Below are positions 20,009 to 22,476 of a stretch of DNA of 22,476 bases, in pieces. Every line of letters starts with the position of its first letter. The stretch's first letter is position 1. The notes under the pieces are model-generated. The model was not told the DNA's origin. It worked only from the letters and a program-made list of their open reading frames with translations, and ran no database searches. Origin of the DNA: OMSK01 sp902492995 (GTDB lineage Bacteria > Bacillota_I > Bacilli_A > RF39 > UBA660). The stretch covers positions 1-22,476 of the forward strand of contig CABUNR010000022.1 in NCBI GenBank assembly GCA_902492995.1, read 5' to 3'. Made by a program: the position numbers and the translations under genes.

Positions 20009-22375
20009 ATGATAAGTTTAAATTGGATAAAAAACTATATAGATTTAGATGGTATAGATTTAATAAAATTAGCAGATGAAATAACAAAGACAGGTGTAAA
20101 CATAGAAAAAGTAATAACAAATCATATTGATAACCTAGTAATAGGTGAAGTGGTAGAATGCACAATGCATCCTGATAGCGACCATTTGCACGTATGTAAA
20201 GTTAATATAGGAAGTGAAATAATTCAAATAGTATGTGGAGCTTCTAATGTAAAAGAAAATATAAAGGTAATAGTAGCCTTACCAGGAGCACATCTTCCAA
20301 ATGATTTCGTAATTAAAGCAGGAAAAATTAGAGGTGTAGAATCTAATGGAATGATATGTGCCTTATTTGAACTTGGATTAGAAGAAAAAACAGAAGAAAC
20401 ATACAATAAAGGAATTGAAATATTAAAAAATGATGCTATAATTGGCAAAGATCCAATTGAATATTTAGGATTAGATGACACTTTATATGAACTTGATATT
20501 CACAAAATAAGAAATAACGATTGTTATTATCATATAGGATTTGCATATATTATTGCAGCTATATTAAATAAAAAAATAAAATTACCAGATTTAAGTTATA
20601 CTGAAATAGAAGACGATATTAATAATCATTTTAAACTAACTGTTGATACAGATATGTGTCCATATTATTTAGGAAAAATGGTTACAAACGTAGAAATTAA
20701 AGAATCACCAGAATTTATTAAAAAAGCATTAAAAAGTGCAGGAATGAGATCCATTAATAATGTTGTCGACATATCAAATTATGTAATGCTTGAATATGGT
20801 CAACCAATGCACTTCTTTGACAAGGATAAACTAGGTGATGAAATACTAGTAAGAAATGCTTTAGATGATGAGAAAATCACAACATTAGATAATAAAGAAA
20901 GAATATTAAATAGTGGTGACATAGTAATAACTGATACAGTAAAACCAGTATGCATTGCAGGAGTAATGGGAGGATTAAATACTGAAGTAGATTCAAGTAC
21001 AAAATCTATTTTCATTGAATCCGCTATTTTTAATGGTCCAAGTATTAGAACAACATCAAATAGATTAAACTTAAAATCTGAAGCATCAATAAGATATGGA
21101 AAAGGACTAAATTATGAATATACTATAGATGCTATAAATAGAGCATGTAGTTTACTTGAAAAATATGCAAATGCTAAAGTATTAAAAGGTATAGTATGTC
21201 ATGATAAATTAAATAAAGAACCTAAAATATTAACATTTAAATCAGACGAAATAAATAAAATGCTTGGAATTACAATAAGTAGTGATGAAATAGCACGTGA
21301 ACTTGAAAGACTTGATTTTAAATATGAAAGAAATGACGATTCATTTACTGTAACAATACCAAATAGGCGCCTAGATGTAGAACCTAATATAAATGATATA
21401 GCAGAAGAAATTGGAAAATTATATGGATATCATAATTTAAAATCAACATTACCAAATGTTGAAATAAAAAAAGGTGAATATGTAGGAGATGTAAAATATA
21501 GAAAACTAATTTCTAAAAGACTTAGAACTTTAGGTCTAAATGAATGTAAAACATATACTTTAACTAGTCCAGATATGGCAAAAATATTTAAATATGATAA
21601 TAAAGAACAAATAACTTTACCAAATCCAATGAGTATAGATAAATCAGTTATTAGAACATCTATCATTCCATCACTTTTAAATATATATGAATATAATAAA
21701 GCAAGAAAAGTAAAAGATATATTACTATATGAAATATCTAAAACATATGATAAAAATTACAATGAAGATACAAAAGTTGCTATTTTAATGTCTGGGTCAT
21801 ATATAACAAATTCATGGAAAGGAAAAGAACAAGTAGATTTTTATTTAATAAAAGGAATTTTAGAGAATTTGCTTGATTATCTTGGATTTAAAAACAGATA
21901 TACTTATAATGTTACAAATCTAGATGAAATGCATCCAGGTATGTCAGCAGAAATTTTATTAGATAGAGAACAAATTGGTATAATAGGTAGAATACATCCA
22001 AAAATATCAAAAGATGAAATATATGTTATAGAACTTTCAATGACAAAATTATATGACAAAAAAGTAAAACCTATAAAATATAAAGAAGCAAATAAATATC
22101 CAGAAATTAAAAAAGATTTAGCATTTATAATGAATAAAGATATCAAATCAGAAGAAGTAGAAAAGATAATTAAAAAAGCAGGAGGAAGACTACTTGAAAA
22201 TATTGAAGTATTTGATGTTTATACGAAAGATATAGTAGAGAATGAAAAATCAATTGCATATTCATTAACATTTAGTGATAGCACAAGAACACTTAGTGAA
22301 GAAGAAGTTATGGAAAAATTTAATAATATAATAAATGAAGTGGAAAAGCAAGGAATAAAATTAAGAAATAAATAA
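20009..22375 (+). CDS. pheT: Phenylalanyl-tRNA synthetase beta subunit
   Basis: Beta chain, carrying tRNA binding and editing. Domains: tRNA-binding EMAP/OB domain (~40-150; VIGEVVECTMHPDSDHLHVC), B3/B4 editing domain (~205-390; NVVDISNYVMLEYGQPMHFFD, AGVMGG), B5 (~395-470; NRRLDVEPNINDIAEEIG), the synthetase-core-like domain and a C-terminal FDX-ACB anticodon-binding domain (~695-788). The otherwise conserved TPNRxD segment reads KIRNNDCYYHIG. Length 788 aa is normal. Start choice: a TTG at 19988 lies inside pheS; ATG 20009 with GAAAGGATG upstream gives the expected MISLNWIKNYI start. Terminator follows at once. Confidence 0.97.
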   Translation: MISLNWIKNYIDLDGIDLIKLADEITKTGVNIEKVITNHIDNLVIGEVVECTMHPDSDHLHVCKVNIGSEIIQIVCGASNVKENIKVIVALPGAHLPNDFVIKAGKIRGVESNGMICALFELGLEEKTEETYNKGIEILKNDAIIGKDPIEYLGLDDTLYELDIHKIRNNDCYYHIGFAYIIAAILNKKIKLPDLSYTEIEDDINNHFKLTVDTDMCPYYLGKMVTNVEIKESPEFIKKALKSAGMRSINNVVDISNYVMLEYGQPMHFFDKDKLGDEILVRNALDDEKITTLDNKERILNSGDIVITDTVKPVCIAGVMGGLNTEVDSSTKSIFIESAIFNGPSIRTTSNRLNLKSEASIRYGKGLNYEYTIDAINRACSLLEKYANAKVLKGIVCHDKLNKEPKILTFKSDEINKMLGITISSDEIARELERLDFKYERNDDSFTVTIPNRRLDVEPNINDIAEEIGKLYGYHNLKSTLPNVEIKKGEYVGDVKYRKLISKRLRTLGLNECKTYTLTSPDMAKIFKYDNKEQITLPNPMSIDKSVIRTSIIPSLLNIYEYNKARKVKDILLYEISKTYDKNYNEDTKVAILMSGSYITNSWKGKEQVDFYLIKGILENLLDYLGFKNRYTYNVTNLDEMHPGMSAEILLDREQIGIIGRIHPKISKDEIYVIELSMTKLYDKKVKPIKYKEANKYPEIKKDLAFIMNKDIKSEEVEKIIKKAGGRLLENIEVFDVYTKDIVENEKSIAYSLTFSDSTRTLSEEEVMEKFNNIINEVEKQGIKLRNK

Positions 22376-22400
22376 AATCAGAAAAAATCTGATTTTTTTT
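22374..22400 (+). terminator. Terminator of pheST
   Basis: AAAATCAGA (22374-22382) pairs with TCTGATTTT (22388-22396), then T to 22400. Confidence 0.88.
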
Positions 22401-22433
22401 ATGAAATAAAAAGGGTTTTAGAAAAAATGCTAG

Positions 22434-22476
22434 TATTATATAAGTAGATGATAAGGAAGTGATAAAATAAAAAAAT
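22434..22476 (+). other. Promoter/ribosome-binding region of a gene beyond the right edge
   Basis: TATTAT (22434-22439) could be a -10 box, and AAGGAAGTGAT (22453-22463) is a strong ribosome-binding site. No ATG, GTG or TTG stands at the right distance; ATA 22467 followed by AAA AAA would. The frame runs off the window, so nothing more can be said. Confidence 0.35.

Noticed and set aside
1..22476. CRISPR array, insertion sequences, prophage or integrase
   Set aside because: No regularly spaced direct repeats, transposase motifs or phage genes were seen on either strand.

Overview
The window comes from a very AT-rich, low-GC Gram-positive bacterium (class Bacilli or a nearby wall-bearing, mollicute-like gut lineage). 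Three things support this. The gene order rlmN-prpC-prkC-rsgA-rpe is the Bacillus-type arrangement. A Phe-specific T-box leader precedes pheST. There is a small acid-soluble spore protein of the SspI family, so the lineage is probably spore-forming. The code is standard: Trp is TGG, and TGA ends rsgA and rnhB, so this is not the Mycoplasma code. The species cannot be named from sequence alone.

Layout. 1-772: 3' part of a secreted or pilin-like protein ending in a C-type-lectin/FGE-like domain whose last ~38 codons look like a diversifying cassette. 858-3516: unknown gene, miaB, a 40-residue mini-gene and a minimal GDPD phosphodiesterase. 3570-3660: tRNA-Ser(GCU). 3729-5025: a small unknown gene converging on a minus-strand yidD / metal-type binding-lipoprotein operon. 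5100-7360: rnc plus a TPR protein, divergent from yidD. 7426-12432: the rlmN-prpC-prkC-rsgA-rpe operon (rRNA/tRNA methylation, muropeptide-type kinase signalling with its phosphatase, ribosome assembly GTPase, pentose phosphate). 12460-13821: a spore-associated patch with a frameshifted gene, sspI (sigma-G-like promoter), a coiled-coil gene and a Met/Tyr/Pro-rich coat-like protein. 13922-15946: rnhB, a DHH nanoRNase-like gene and a metallo-beta-lactamase-fold hydrolase. 16185-18717: an unannotated membrane island (a multi-TM protein with a permuted-papain-like tail, then two sibling coiled-coil/TM-hairpin proteins). 18734-22375: T-box, pheS and pheT.

Architecture. Transcription units are compact. 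Most end in a short A-stem/T-tract hairpin followed at once by a TATAAT box (often TGnTATAAT), then a GGTGAT Shine-Dalgarno and the start codon. Predicted 5' leaders are only about 8-18 nt, and yidD appears leaderless. In at least two places the next gene's -35 hexamer lies inside the previous gene's terminator hairpin.

Best leads for something undescribed: the DGR-like tail at the left edge, the TPR protein with a possible BECR-nuclease-like C-terminus, the membrane papain-like gene with its neighbouring twin membrane proteins, and the ZnuA-like lipoprotein that has lost all three metal-ligand histidines. No CRISPR array, transposase, phage gene or rRNA was seen.
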